In this document: one piece after another, positions 9,878 to 17,807 of the stretch
How the letters are laid out: the number at the start of each line of letters is the position of its first letter
Position numbering within the stretch: the stretch's first letter is position 1
From: CAVWUA01 sp963758025
GTDB taxonomy: Bacteria > Planctomycetota > Planctomycetia > Isosphaerales > Isosphaeraceae
Assembly: GCA_963758025.1 (NCBI GenBank)
Contig: CAVWUA010000006.1
Span: 1,116,001 to 1,180,000, forward strand
Direction of reading: 5' to 3'
Length of the DNA: 64,000 nucleotides
Notes under the pieces: generated by a model
What the model was told of the DNA's origin: nothing
Database searches by the model: none
Seen by the model: the letters and a program-made list of their open reading frames with translations, nothing else
Position numbers and translations under genes: made by a program

Positions 9878-10330
9878 TCATTCCCACAAATATCGCTCGT
9901 CGAATGCGATGTGATGCCGTTCCAGAAAGGCCCGATATTCCTCCTGAAACGTGACGACCCGATGATGCTCAGCCTGCCTCGCCAGATAGTCCCTCACGCG
10001 GTCGAGATGAGAGAAGCTGACGGAAAAGGCACCATACCCCGACTGCCAGGCAAAACCGCGACAGTCGGGATACGTCTCGTGAATCCACCTCGATGAGTTG
10101 GTCTTGAGGAGACGCAAGACCTCCGCGATGGAAACCTGTCGGCCCAGGGAAACGAGGAGGTGGATGTGATCCGGCATTCCCCCCGCCGCCACGAGGCTGG
10201 CGTCGGCTGTCCGCAGGATGCCGCCGATGTAAGCGAAAAGACGCGGAAGACATTCGGATGTGAGCAAAGCCGCGCGGTCCTTCGTGCTGAAGATCAGGTG
10301 ATAGTGCAAGCACGCGAACGATTGCGGCAT
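9878..10330 (-). CDS. REP-associated tyrosine transposase (IS200/IS605 TnpA-like, RAYT)
   Basis: A 150-residue Y1 transposase starting MPQSFACLHYHLIFSTKD. The HUH metal site is GMPDHIHLLV (His55, His57) and the single catalytic tyrosine is Tyr99 in QSGYGAFSVS. This family nicks single-stranded DNA at palindromes. Unlike a normal IS200 it is flanked on both sides by inverted REP-like palindromes rather than simple ends, which is the layout of a RAYT, a domesticated transposase that spreads REP sequences. The start at 10330 is preferred over the extended frame from 10360 because MPQSF matches family N-termini. Frame and motifs are intact, so it may be active. Confidence 0.85.
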   Translation of the reverse strand: MPQSFACLHYHLIFSTKDRAALLTSECLPRLFAYIGGILRTADASLVAAGGMPDHIHLLVSLGRQVSIAEVLRLLKTNSSRWIHETYPDCRGFAWQSGYGAFSVSFSHLDRVRDYLARQAEHHRVVTFQEEYRAFLERHHIAFDERYLWE

Positions 10331-10361
10331 GGTCGATCGTTGTCCCGATGATGATACCAAT

Positions 10362-10442
10362 CGGAGGGACTGTCGCCCCTTCGGGGCTTACTATATGGGG
10401 GGTTACTTACCTTACCAGGGGCTGACGCCCCTGGCTATTCAC
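10362..10442. repeat. REP-like palindromes, right flank of RAYT
   Basis: GGGACTGTCGCCCCTTCGGG at 10366 and ACCAGGGGCTGACGCCCCTG at 10413 are inverted partners of elements at about 9850 and 9791. The second folds as an 8-bp stem (10414-10421 with 10426-10433) with a TGAC loop. Confidence 0.7.
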
Positions 10443-10443
10443 G

Positions 10444-10577
10444 ACCGCCCCGCCGGGGCTTGAGAAGACACGGATAGCGGACTCAGAACCGCCCCGCCGG
10501 GGCTTGAGAAGACTCGGACAGCGGACTCAGAACCGCCCCGCCGGGGCTTGAGAAGAGCTACGGATAGCAGGCTCAGA
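10444..10577. repeat. three tandem 44-bp repeats
   Basis: Units begin at 10444, 10488 and 10532, each opening ACCGCCCCGCCGGGGCTTGA followed by AGA(C/G)...GGA(T/C)AGC and a CTCAGA end. Copy 3 has a one-base insertion and is slightly divergent. CGCCCCGCCGGGGC is itself palindromic, so this is a short REP array beside the RAYT. There are no unique spacers, so it is not a CRISPR. Confidence 0.85.
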
Positions 10578-11349
10578 GCCGCTTGACGCTGCTCATCAAG
10601 GCGGCGAGGCGCTGGGGTGGGGCGATGAAGGTCGGGACTTGCACGGGGGTCTCGGCGACGAACTCGGTGGGGGTTAACTGGCGGCCGTCGATCGTGCCGA
10701 AGAGGCAGCCGGCCTCGGCGGCGATCACCGCGCCGGCGGCGACGTCGTGGGTCTGCTCGCCCAGGAACGTGCAGGCGGCCAGGCGGCCCATCGCCACGAA
10801 GGCCAGCTCCGCGCAGGCGCTGCCCAGGTCGCGCAGGCGGCCGGGCACGGTGCGGGGATCGACCACGCGGAGGGCGTTGGTGCCGACGCAGACATTATCC
10901 TGCTGGTGGAACTCGTCGGCATCGCGGGCATCGAGCCGCTCGCCGTCCTTCCAGGCGCCGCCCCCCCTGGTCGCCCAGAATAGCTCGTGCATCGGGGGGA
11001 TCGCGATGACGCCGAGGACCGGCTCCCCCTGGTCGAGCAGGGCGATCGAGACGGCCCAGACCGGCAGGCTGTGGACGAGGTTCCCCGTGCCGTCGATCGG
11101 GTCGATCGACCAGCGCCGAGGTCCCGAGCCGCCCGACGAGGCGTACTCCTCGCCGGTCAACTGGTCGTCGGGAAAGCGCTGGCCCAGGCGCTCGCGGATC
11201 AACTGTTCGAGGTCGTGGTCCAGGTCGGTGACGTAGCTGAGGTTCTCCTTCTCCTGCGGCGTCACCCGCGTGGAGCGGTTGCGAGCCAGTTCGGAGACCT
11301 CCAGGGCCAGGGACTTGACGAATTCCAGCTCGGCGGCGAACCTCTCCAT
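10573..11349 (-). CDS. inositol-monophosphatase-family phosphatase
   Basis: A 258-residue enzyme of the lithium-sensitive, Mg-dependent phosphatase family. Visible metal ligands: Glu67/Glu68 in LTGEEY, Asp83 and Asp86 in WSIDPIDGTGN, and the C-terminal DVAAGAVIAAEAG motif carrying the last Asp. Substrate could be inositol phosphate, histidinol phosphate or 3'-phosphoadenosine phosphate; the sequence does not settle this. The ATG at 11349 is taken because the family begins a few residues before the first helix (MERFAAELEF); upstream in-frame codons look non-coding. It is transcribed divergently from the isomerase gene at 11493. The stop at 10573 lies inside the last tandem repeat unit. Confidence 0.85.
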   Translation of the reverse strand: MERFAAELEFVKSLALEVSELARNRSTRVTPQEKENLSYVTDLDHDLEQLIRERLGQRFPDDQLTGEEYASSGGSGPRRWSIDPIDGTGNLVHSLPVWAVSIALLDQGEPVLGVIAIPPMHELFWATRGGGAWKDGERLDARDADEFHQQDNVCVGTNALRVVDPRTVPGRLRDLGSACAELAFVAMGRLAACTFLGEQTHDVAAGAVIAAEAGCLFGTIDGRQLTPTEFVAETPVQVPTFIAPPQRLAALMSSVKRL

Positions 11350-11492
11350 GGGGGTCGTTTCCGTATCGAATGTTCGGCGGGTTCGGTCGGGGATGTTCCA
11401 TTCGGGAGCGACCCAAAGCTTATGCGGAGGCCCCGGCGGCTCGCAAGGCGAGATCGCCCGGCCTCGCCCACCCCAAACGGGAGACGACCCCA

Positions 11493-12401
11493 ATGCACGG
11501 CACGCGACGGCACTTCCTCAAGGCGGGGGCAGCCGCCCCCTTGATCCTCCCGGCCACGGTCCGCGCCGCCCAACGCGCCGAGGAGGCCGACGGCGACGAC
11601 CTGCCGCCGCCGAAGTATCAGCTCGCCATGAACCTGGAGATCATGTTCCCCAGGGACATGCCGTACGAGAAGCGTCTGGAGGAGGCCGCCCGCTGCGGCG
11701 CGAAGCATTACGGCTTCTGGAGCTTCGGCAACAAGAACCTCGACGCCCTGCAAGAGGTTCAGGAGCGGTACGGGATGACCTGCGTCAGCATCACCGGCGC
11801 GAACAAGACCGGCTGGAGCACCGGCCTGACCAAGACCGGCGAGGAGGCCGCGTTCCTCGACGACTTCGAATCGGCGTGCGAGGTCGCCCGGCGGTTCGGC
11901 GCCAGGAACCTGATCACGTTCGTCGGCCGCAAGCAAGAGGACATCCCCTGGGAGACCCAGCGGGCGCAGATCATCGCGGGCTTGAAAAAGGCCGGGCCGA
12001 TCGCCGAGAAATACGACGTGTACCTCACGCTGGAGCCGCTGAACCGCGTCGAGTCGCCCCAGATGACGATGGTGACCTCGCGCGACGCCTTCGACTACGC
12101 CGCCGAGGCCGAGCACCCGCGCATCAAGGTCGATTACGATATGTACCACCGTCAGCTCGGCGAGGGGAACGTCACGCCGATGCTGGAAGAGGGCCTCAAG
12201 GCCGGTTACATCCGCTTCGTCGAGGTCGGCGACGTCCCCGGCCGCAAGGAGCCGGGCACCGGCGAGATGGATTATCCCTACATCTTCCGCGTCCTGCGAC
12301 GCCTCGGCTACGACGGCGCCATCGGCATGGAGCACGGCACGACCAGGACCCCGCAATACGCCTGGGACGTCGTCCGCGAGATGGCGGGGCTGGCCGATTG
12401 A
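11493..12401 (+). CDS. Tat-exported hydroxypyruvate-isomerase-like TIM-barrel protein
   Basis: A twin-arginine leader (RRHFLKAGAAAPL, residues 5-17) precedes an AP-endonuclease-2/xylose-isomerase-like TIM barrel. Landmarks are VYLTLEPLNRV (a metal-binding Glu at the end of a strand), KVDYDMYHRQLGEGN, IRFVEVGDVPGRKEPGTGE and GAIGMEHG, as in hydroxypyruvate isomerase (Hyi) and related sugar-phosphate isomerases/epimerases. A cofactor-loading Tat signal on a Hyi-like protein is common in Planctomycetes and implies a periplasmic role, perhaps on rare sugars. A start at 11493 follows GGGAGACG. Bases 12037-12401 are duplicated at 14678-15042. Confidence 0.8.
   Translation: MHGTRRHFLKAGAAAPLILPATVRAAQRAEEADGDDLPPPKYQLAMNLEIMFPRDMPYEKRLEEAARCGAKHYGFWSFGNKNLDALQEVQERYGMTCVSITGANKTGWSTGLTKTGEEAAFLDDFESACEVARRFGARNLITFVGRKQEDIPWETQRAQIIAGLKKAGPIAEKYDVYLTLEPLNRVESPQMTMVTSRDAFDYAAEAEHPRIKVDYDMYHRQLGEGNVTPMLEEGLKAGYIRFVEVGDVPGRKEPGTGEMDYPYIFRVLRRLGYDGAIGMEHGTTRTPQYAWDVVREMAGLAD
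12037..12401. repeat. 365-bp direct repeat, copy 1
   Basis: Identical to 14678-15042 except for two third-codon-position changes (CTC/CTT in Leu, GTC/GTG in Val). Both copies end exactly at the TGA stop. They bracket a 2276-bp segment holding three genes. Confidence 0.95.
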
Positions 12402-12445
12402 TCGATCGAGATCGAGGGAGCTTTTGCAAAGCTGAAAGTATTTCC

Positions 12446-12475
12446 TTGACATTGATGATCCCCCCCCCCTAAATT
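12446..12475 (+). promoter_or_regulatory. promoter with poly-C spacer, possibly phase-variable
   Basis: A perfect -35 box TTGACA (12446-12451) and TAAATT (12470-12475) are 18 bases apart. Ten of the spacer bases are an unbroken C run (12460-12469). The lipoprotein start is 58 bases beyond the -10 box. C-tract length in such a spacer can change by slippage and alter promoter strength. Confidence 0.6.
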
Positions 12476-12532
12476 CAAAGTGCTTGACTTGTATGAACAA
12501 GCTGATTGAGCGAAGGGCTGGAGGCTCTCTCA

Positions 12533-13018
12533 ATGTCACGCCTGGCACCGATTGGTCTATTCACCTTAGTAGCCATCGGCTGTGGTGGCCAAGTTCAGGA
12601 TCAAGGTTTGACGGCCGAGGTGGTCAAAGGCCGTCCTGACGCGAAGGACGCGACCGAAACCCCGGCCTATGACATTGAATTTCTCCAGCCTATCAAATCG
12701 GCGTACAGGCCGGGGGAGAAACTGGAATGCCGATTCTCCATCGCCATTCCACCGGGCACTCACAACCCCACGTTCGTGGTGGTGCTGATCAAGCGTGACC
12801 AAGCCGGCGTCCTGTCGGAATTCGCCGACCTGAAAGAAGCACAGCCTGGGCGAATGATCTTCGGGAAGTCCCTCGATTTGCCGACCACTCCCGGGACGTA
12901 CACCATCCAAGTGGACGCGACCCTGACGAGAGTCTTTCAGGATGGGGAAGACGATCAGTTCCGTAGTATCCCGGTCAGTTCGCGACCGGAGCGATTTATC
13001 ATAACCAAGGATGAGTGA
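12533..13018 (+). CDS. predicted lipoprotein, unknown function
   Basis: The ATG at 12533 follows GGAGG and gives a short leader ending in a lipobox, LFTLVAIGCGG, with the lipidated Cys at about residue 17. The mature 144-residue part is rich in beta strands (AYRPGEKLECRFSIAIPPG, TPGTYTIQVDATLTRVF), which suggests a single Ig-like domain. No named family is recognised. Its TGA overlaps the ATG of the DUF1559 gene (TGATG at 13016-13020), so the two are probably translationally coupled and work together at the cell envelope. Located inside the cassette bracketed by the 365-bp repeats. Confidence 0.75.
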   Translation: MSRLAPIGLFTLVAIGCGGQVQDQGLTAEVVKGRPDAKDATETPAYDIEFLQPIKSAYRPGEKLECRFSIAIPPGTHNPTFVVVLIKRDQAGVLSEFADLKEAQPGRMIFGKSLDLPTTPGTYTIQVDATLTRVFQDGEDDQFRSIPVSSRPERFIITKDE

Positions 13019-13995
13019 TGCGAGTCCAATCGTTTCGGAGACGCGGGACGATGCCCGGACGAGCCTACACGCTGATCGAGGTCATCGTCGTCATCGGCAT
13101 CATCGGTCTCCTGGTGGCCTTGCTAATCCCGGCGGTCCAGATGGCGAGGGAGACGGCCCGCCGTGGCCGGTGCCAGAACAACCTACGTCAACTCGGCCTC
13201 GCCCTCCATTCGTACGAATCCACGACAAAGGTGTTCCCCCAAGGTCATGGCTACCATGGGCTTTCCATGCTCTGCGCGATCCTACCGCATCTGGAACAGA
13301 ATGATTTATTTAATTCCGTAAATATGGAAGTCTTGGGTGCATTCGCGGCAAGGGAGAACTTCACGGCGTCGCGGACCGGAGTGGCCGTGTTCCTCTGCCC
13401 GTCGGATGGGCGGGATGCGCCGGGACAGACCAATTACGCCGGAAACTGGGGCACCGGGGTGCAAAAGTTCGGATACAACGGTGCCTTCTCCGGGCCGGCG
13501 CGGAATCCCCATGGCGCGGAGGCTTTCACGGACGGCCTGAGCACCACCTCGCTCGTCTCGGAGTGGTTGCGGGGGCCCGAACGCTTCGCCGGCCCCGGCG
13601 CGGTGCCCGAGGGAGATTCCAGGCAGTTCGTCTTCAAGACCCCCAGGAGCCACCTCGGGCCCGACGAGCTCGATCTGTTCGCCGAGTCCTGCCGCGGTCT
13701 GAATCCTCGCGGTGCGCGGCTCACCCCGCCGCCAGGCAAAGGGTTGAATTGGATGTTCGGCGATTACGGGTTTACACTCTTCAATCACATACTAACTCCC
13801 AATCTCAACACATGCACGAACGGCGATTTCTATCAGCAGGGGGCCTGGACCGCCGGCAGCAATCACCCCGATGGCGTGAACCTCCTCTTCGCCGATGGAC
13901 ACGTCCGGTACGTGAAAAATTCGCTTGGCGGGTCGATCTGGCGGGCCCTCGGTTCTCGTGCAGGGTCGGAAGTCGTCTCCGCGAGCGATTATTGA
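13018..13995 (+). CDS. DUF1559 pseudopilin-like protein
   Basis: A type II secretion/type IV pilin-like N-terminus: GRAYTLIEVIVVIGIIGLL, with the prepilin-peptidase site before the hydrophobic helix and Glu at position +5. DUF1559 follows (QMARETARRGRCQNNLRQLG, YESTTKVFPQG). The C-terminus has the H-X9-DG motif region (LLFADGHVRYVKNS) and ends in ALGSRAGSEVVSASDY. Planctomycetes carry dozens of these proteins, thought to form surface fibres or pseudopili. The ATG overlaps the lipoprotein stop; a GTG at 13015 is a poorer alternative. Length 325 residues, normal for the family. Confidence 0.9.
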   Translation: MRVQSFRRRGTMPGRAYTLIEVIVVIGIIGLLVALLIPAVQMARETARRGRCQNNLRQLGLALHSYESTTKVFPQGHGYHGLSMLCAILPHLEQNDLFNSVNMEVLGAFAARENFTASRTGVAVFLCPSDGRDAPGQTNYAGNWGTGVQKFGYNGAFSGPARNPHGAEAFTDGLSTTSLVSEWLRGPERFAGPGAVPEGDSRQFVFKTPRSHLGPDELDLFAESCRGLNPRGARLTPPPGKGLNWMFGDYGFTLFNHILTPNLNTCTNGDFYQQGAWTAGSNHPDGVNLLFADGHVRYVKNSLGGSIWRALGSRAGSEVVSASDY

Positions 13996-14059
13996 GCACG
14001 ATGCCCCCGGCCGTGGAGGGCATTCCTTTGCCCGGTTCATGCTTTGAGGAGCCTCAGCG

Positions 14060-14503
14060 ATGAAGTCGATCCGAAGGGCTGGATTCAGGATTCTACTGTC
14101 GATGCTGGTCTTCGCCAGTCCCCATGTGGTGCTGGCCTACGGGATCACCATCTCCACGCCGACAAATGACTCGACCTGGTCGGCCAATGCTCAACTGGCG
14201 AGCGCCGGGGGCTACAGTTGGACCATGAACAATGAGTCCCAACCAGGTTGGGTCTCGACGTTCCTCCACGCGGGAGGAGCATCCGGTGTCATCACAACAT
14301 CGAAGTTCGCCGACAATACCACCCCGGCCGATCCGTTGGACGGGACGGGGACCTGGCAATCAACCTTCAACATCGTGCCGAGTGATCCCTTGATCGGAGG
14401 TGGTAATGGGGCCGAGGCTACCTATGTTGTTGAAGCCGGGCTCTTCGCAAGCGGCGGCCAGGTCAAGTCAGCTTACAGCTTCATCCAGGTGGTCAACGGA
14501 TGA
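14060..14503 (+). CDS. small secreted protein, unknown
   Basis: GAGGAG precedes the ATG at 14060. A signal peptide (RILLSMLVFASPHVVLA) leads to a 120-residue mature part rich in Gly, Ser, Thr and Asn (TISTPTNDSTWSANAQLAS, GGGNGAEATYVVEAGLF), probably a beta-sandwich. No family recognised. It follows the DUF1559 gene by 64 bases and is the last gene of the cassette between the 365-bp repeats. Base composition is a little less GC-rich than its neighbours, consistent with recent arrival. Confidence 0.65.
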   Translation: MKSIRRAGFRILLSMLVFASPHVVLAYGITISTPTNDSTWSANAQLASAGGYSWTMNNESQPGWVSTFLHAGGASGVITTSKFADNTTPADPLDGTGTWQSTFNIVPSDPLIGGGNGAEATYVVEAGLFASGGQVKSAYSFIQVVNG

Positions 14504-14563
14504 CATGGTGTGGCATTCTCATTGAGCTTTCTCACCCGGCTGCGCGAATGACGAGAGCGTCTT

Positions 14564-14597
14564 GCCGCGCGGACGATGAATGCATCGTCCGCGCGGC
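14564..14597 (+). terminator. strong terminator-like hairpin
   Basis: A perfect 15-bp stem (14564-14578 with 14583-14597, GCCGCGCGGACGATG) with loop AATG, 60 bases after the small secreted protein. No T-tract follows. It closes the cassette before the hyi fragment. Confidence 0.6.
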
Positions 14598-14677
14598 CAC
14601 ACCGCGAGAGGCCCGCGAGCCTGGTTGAAGAATGGATCAAGGGCCCAGCCGGAGATTCTCCTGGAACCGCCGGACGG

Positions 14678-15042
14678 CGCTGAACCGCGTCGAGTCGCCC
14701 CAGATGACGATGGTGACCTCGCGCGACGCCTTCGACTACGCCGCCGAGGCCGAGCACCCGCGCATCAAGGTCGATTACGATATGTACCACCGTCAGCTTG
14801 GCGAGGGGAACGTCACGCCGATGCTGGAAGAGGGCCTCAAGGCCGGTTACATCCGCTTCGTCGAGGTCGGCGACGTGCCCGGCCGCAAGGAGCCGGGCAC
14901 CGGCGAGATGGATTATCCCTACATCTTCCGCGTCCTGCGACGCCTCGGCTACGACGGCGCCATCGGCATGGAGCACGGCACGACCAGGACCCCGCAATAC
15001 GCCTGGGACGTCGTCCGCGAGATGGCGGGGCTGGCCGATTGA
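14678..15042 (+). pseudogene. 3' fragment of the Hyi-like isomerase gene (365-bp repeat, copy 2)
   Basis: Encodes the last 120 residues of the isomerase (from LNRVESPQMTMV to the stop) with 363 of 365 bases identical and no amino-acid change. The first part of the gene is missing: upstream sequence 14640-14677 is unrelated. An in-frame ATG exists at 14698-14710 but no full barrel can form, so it is scored as a gene fragment. It ends 6 bases before the stop of the convergent gene at 15049. This suggests that this copy occupies the original 3' end of the locus and that copy 1 arrived with the cassette, or the reverse. Confidence 0.85.
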
Positions 15043-15048
15043 GGCACG

Positions 15049-15703
15049 TCAGATGTTGTAGCGGATGTCGTTCGAGAGCAGCGAGTTGTCCACTCCGGTG
15101 GTATAGATCCGGCCGCGGAAGATCGACATCGACTTGCCGCCGCGATAGAGGATATCGACCGTCCCGGTCCCCCTGGCGTTGGTGAACAGACCGCCGCCGC
15201 TCGTTGACCGTCCAGCTCAGGTGGGTCGGGCGGCCGAAGCGATCGACGTCGGCGGTCTGGCCTTCCAGGTTCAGCGCGATCTGCGAGCCGGTCGAGGGGG
15301 AGTTGCGCGGGAAGATCGTCGCCGTCCCCTCGATCGGGTCGGACGGATCGACGGGAAGGAACAGGCCCATCTGATAGTTGCCATGCAGGAAGGCGCTGGA
15401 GTCTCCTTCGCCGATGAAGTACATCTGCCGCGCCTGGCTGGCGAAGCGTCCGGGGCCGGTCAGGACGTTGCCGGCGAACTTGGCGAAGAACCGTTCGCGG
15501 GCCAGCTCGTGCGGCGTGGGGTTCGCGGGAATCCCCGCGACCGGCAACTGCGCCAGATCGTTCCGAATCGGGTGCAACCGCAACAGAACACGCGGTTGGC
15601 GAAGCTGCGGATTCCCGAACGCCCAGGGGGTCGCCGAGAGCATTTCCCGAGACTCCAACCCCAGCACCAACGGCCGCAAGGCCCGGCGAGAACGCTTGCT
15701 CAT
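15049..15703 (-). CDS. secreted LEPR-XLL-type protein, unknown
   Basis: Starts at 15703 after GGGAG. The leader SKRSRRALRPLVLGLESREM runs into LSATPWAFG, a LEPR-XLL-like motif near residue 17. The body holds ARERFFAKFAGNVLTGPGRF, HGNYQMGLFLPVDPSDP and GTATIFPRNSPSTGSQIAL, resembling a small family seen only in Planctomycetes. The frame shifts once near 15190; in the other frame the C-terminus continues GTGTVDILYRGGKSMSIFRG and ends NDIRYNI at 15049. About 217 residues. Surface location is inferred from the leader; function unknown. Confidence 0.65.
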
Positions 15704-16206
15704 CGTCTGGCTCCCTCTCTCTCCGCGATCCTCTGACTCTTCGCGCGAACGCACGCCCTCGGCCCTTCCGTGTCCTTGTGGACCTTGATCGACCTGGGAT
15801 CGTCCCGCGCGTGAGCGGATTCACACGAGAGACATCGCGTCGGGAACGGTCCGCGCGAGGGCTCCGATTGCGCGCGGACATCCGGCGGAATGGCCTGCGG
15901 CAGTTTTGCGAGCGAGACGGGACGAACCGATGATCGTGCCCGAGGGTCTAGCATCGGCGGTCGCTGTGGGTATAATGGGAGCCGGCACATCACGGAGGAG
16001 CCCGCGAGGACAGAGGGGAAGACCTTCGCGGAAACTGACCACGATCTTGGCCGATCGCATCGGCCATCCAGCTTCCGGATCGTGGGGTGGGCGGTTATCA
16101 AGGACTGGAGGACCGCCCATTTCCTCTCCATCGACCCGCCATCCCGGTGGCGATCGTCAACGACCGACCACCACCTGAGCAAAGCCCCCGCGGGCTTGCG
16201 ATACGC
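15704..16206. other. intergenic region, no gene recognised
   Basis: About 500 bases between divergent starts (LEPR-type protein on the minus strand, pseudouridine synthase on the plus strand). Several open frames cross it but none has homology-like features or a good ribosome binding site. It should hold both promoters; no convincing -35/-10 pair was seen. Confidence 0.4.
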
Positions 16207-17109
16207 ATGCCGATCCGACTGGACAAACTCGTTGCCGAACGGTTCTCCCTCTCACGCCGCGCCGCGCAGGATGCGATCCGCAACGGCCGCGTCGATCTCG
16301 ACGGCCAGCGCTGCGACGAGCCGGGGCGGGAGGTCGAGTCGGACGCCCCGATCGAATTCTTTCCGAACCGGCCGAAGACCCGCAAGGTCCAGACGAAGCT
16401 CCGCGTTCTGTACGAGGACCGGCACGTCATCATCGTCGATAAACCGGCGGGCCTGTTGACCCTGCCGACGCAGTCCCACGAGCGCGACACGCTCCAGCAA
16501 CGCGTCCATCGCTACCTGTCGATCCGGCACGGCGGACGGCCCTACGTCGGAATCATTCACCGGCTCGATAAGGACACCTCCGGCGCCCTGGCGCTGGCCA
16601 AGTCGCCCGGCGCCCAGCGGACGTTCCAGCAGTTGTTCCGAGACCACGACATCGAGCGGCAATACCTGGCCGTCGTCGAGGGGAACCTCAGCCGAGAGTC
16701 CGGCACGATCGACAAGGCCCTCGTCAACGACCGGGGCGACCTCCGGCGCGGGGTGGCCCGGCGGCCGGACGAAGGCCGCCACGCCGTGACCCATTACCGC
16801 GTCGTCGAGCGATTCGGCGACGTGGCGACCCTGGTCGCCTGCTGGCTGGAGACCGGCCGGACGCATCAGATCCGCATCCACATGGCCGAGATCGGTCATC
16901 CGGTCCTGGGAGAGCCGGTGTACCGGCCACGGTCGCAACCGCGCTGCAAGGCGAAATTCGGCCGCCAGGCCCTGCACGCGCAGACCCTGGGTTTCCGCCA
17001 CCCGTTGGCGGACGAGGAGGTGCGCGTCGAGGCACCGATCCCATCCGACCTCTCGGCGCTCCTGATCGACCTCCGCAACCGCTACGGCATCCCCGGCGCG
17101 GGGGGCTGA
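16207..17109 (+). CDS. RluA-family pseudouridine synthase
   Basis: A 300-residue RNA-modifying enzyme. Residues 1-60 form an S4 RNA-binding domain (RLDKLVAERFSLSRRAAQDA, NGRVDLDGQR). The catalytic Asp121 is in IHRLDKDTSGALALAK; the substrate-pocket Tyr and Lys lie in DIERQYLAVVEG and CWLETGRTHQIRIHM, the latter being the family signature. It converts uridine to pseudouridine in rRNA or tRNA; which position cannot be told (RluC/D-like architecture). The start at 16207 is where S4 homology begins. Its 3' end overlaps the convergent DUF421 gene by 28 bp. Confidence 0.9.
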   Translation: MPIRLDKLVAERFSLSRRAAQDAIRNGRVDLDGQRCDEPGREVESDAPIEFFPNRPKTRKVQTKLRVLYEDRHVIIVDKPAGLLTLPTQSHERDTLQQRVHRYLSIRHGGRPYVGIIHRLDKDTSGALALAKSPGAQRTFQQLFRDHDIERQYLAVVEGNLSRESGTIDKALVNDRGDLRRGVARRPDEGRHAVTHYRVVERFGDVATLVACWLETGRTHQIRIHMAEIGHPVLGEPVYRPRSQPRCKAKFGRQALHAQTLGFRHPLADEEVRVEAPIPSDLSALLIDLRNRYGIPGAGG

Positions 17110-17747
17110 GGCGGGGCCTTGGCGGGGCGATCGGTCAACAGGCTCCGCATCTCGGCGAGCTGGGCATCGAGCCGGTCCAGCCGCTCCAGAAGCTCGGCCT
17201 GCTGGCGTTCCCGCACGCGGGGCAGCTTCCCCTTCATGAAGAAGGTGCCGTCGGTCTCCAGCACGCACAGCTCGATCTCGTCGAGCGTGGCGAAACCCTG
17301 CCGGTGCGCCATGGTCAGCAGGTCCGCCTCGGTCAACAGCTCGCGGGCGAGCCCCTTGCGACGGATCACGCCATGCCGCATCAGGACCGTCGGCGAACCC
17401 TGGATAAACTGGTCGAGCCGACGATGCTTGAACAGGTAACGGACGATCATGTAATTGAACGCACAGAGCGTGAAGGCCCCGACCAGGCCGCCCGTGACCG
17501 AGTTGTCCGGGCCGATGATCGCGTTCTGCACCGTGTTGGACAGCGACAGGAGCACGACCAGGTCGAACGGGTTGAGCTGGGCCAGCTCGCGCTTGCCGAA
17601 GATGCGCAGCAGGATGACCAGGAAGACATAGACGATGATCGGCCGCAGGACCTTCTCGGCCAGCGGGACCGTCACCCGGAGCATGTCCAGCAGGAACTCA
17701 TCGTTCCAGAGCGGGAAGAGATCGTTCCAGAGCGAATCGAGAGACAT
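17082..17747 (-). CDS. DUF421 (YetF/YcaP-like) membrane protein
   Basis: Start at 17747 after GGGGAG. Three N-terminal helices (IIVYVFLVILLRIFGKRE, NPFDLVVLLSLSNTVQNAII, AFTLCAFNYMIVRYLF) precede the conserved cytoplasmic DUF421 domain: GSPTVLMRHGVIRRKGLARE, LTEADLLTMAHRQGFATLDE, IELCVLETDGTFFM. The final 40 residues form a short coiled coil (RVRERQQAELLERLDRLDAQ) and a proline-rich tail. The family has no settled function. It lies 60 bases downstream of the small gene at 17808 and may be the last gene of the HTTM operon. Confidence 0.85.
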   Translation of the reverse strand: MSLDSLWNDLFPLWNDEFLLDMLRVTVPLAEKVLRPIIVYVFLVILLRIFGKRELAQLNPFDLVVLLSLSNTVQNAIIGPDNSVTGGLVGAFTLCAFNYMIVRYLFKHRRLDQFIQGSPTVLMRHGVIRRKGLARELLTEADLLTMAHRQGFATLDEIELCVLETDGTFFMKGKLPRVRERQQAELLERLDRLDAQLAEMRSLLTDRPAKAPPQPPAPGMP

Positions 17748-17807
17748 CGTCGTCACTCCCCCCGGCCAGGCCGATCTTTCAAGAAAGCGCCCGTGACATT
17801 CTCTCAC

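Noticed and set aside
9878..10330. Ordinary IS200 insertion
   Set aside because: No IS200-type short ends; instead inverted REP palindromes flank it, so it is better described as a RAYT.
10444..10577. Possible CRISPR array
   Set aside because: Three 44-bp units are directly joined with no unique spacers, contain a GC palindrome, and no cas gene is near. They are a REP tandem array beside the RAYT.
14698..15042. Short expressed isomerase from the duplicated 3' fragment
   Set aside because: Lacks the first 180 residues of the barrel and any ribosome binding site; cannot fold as a TIM barrel.
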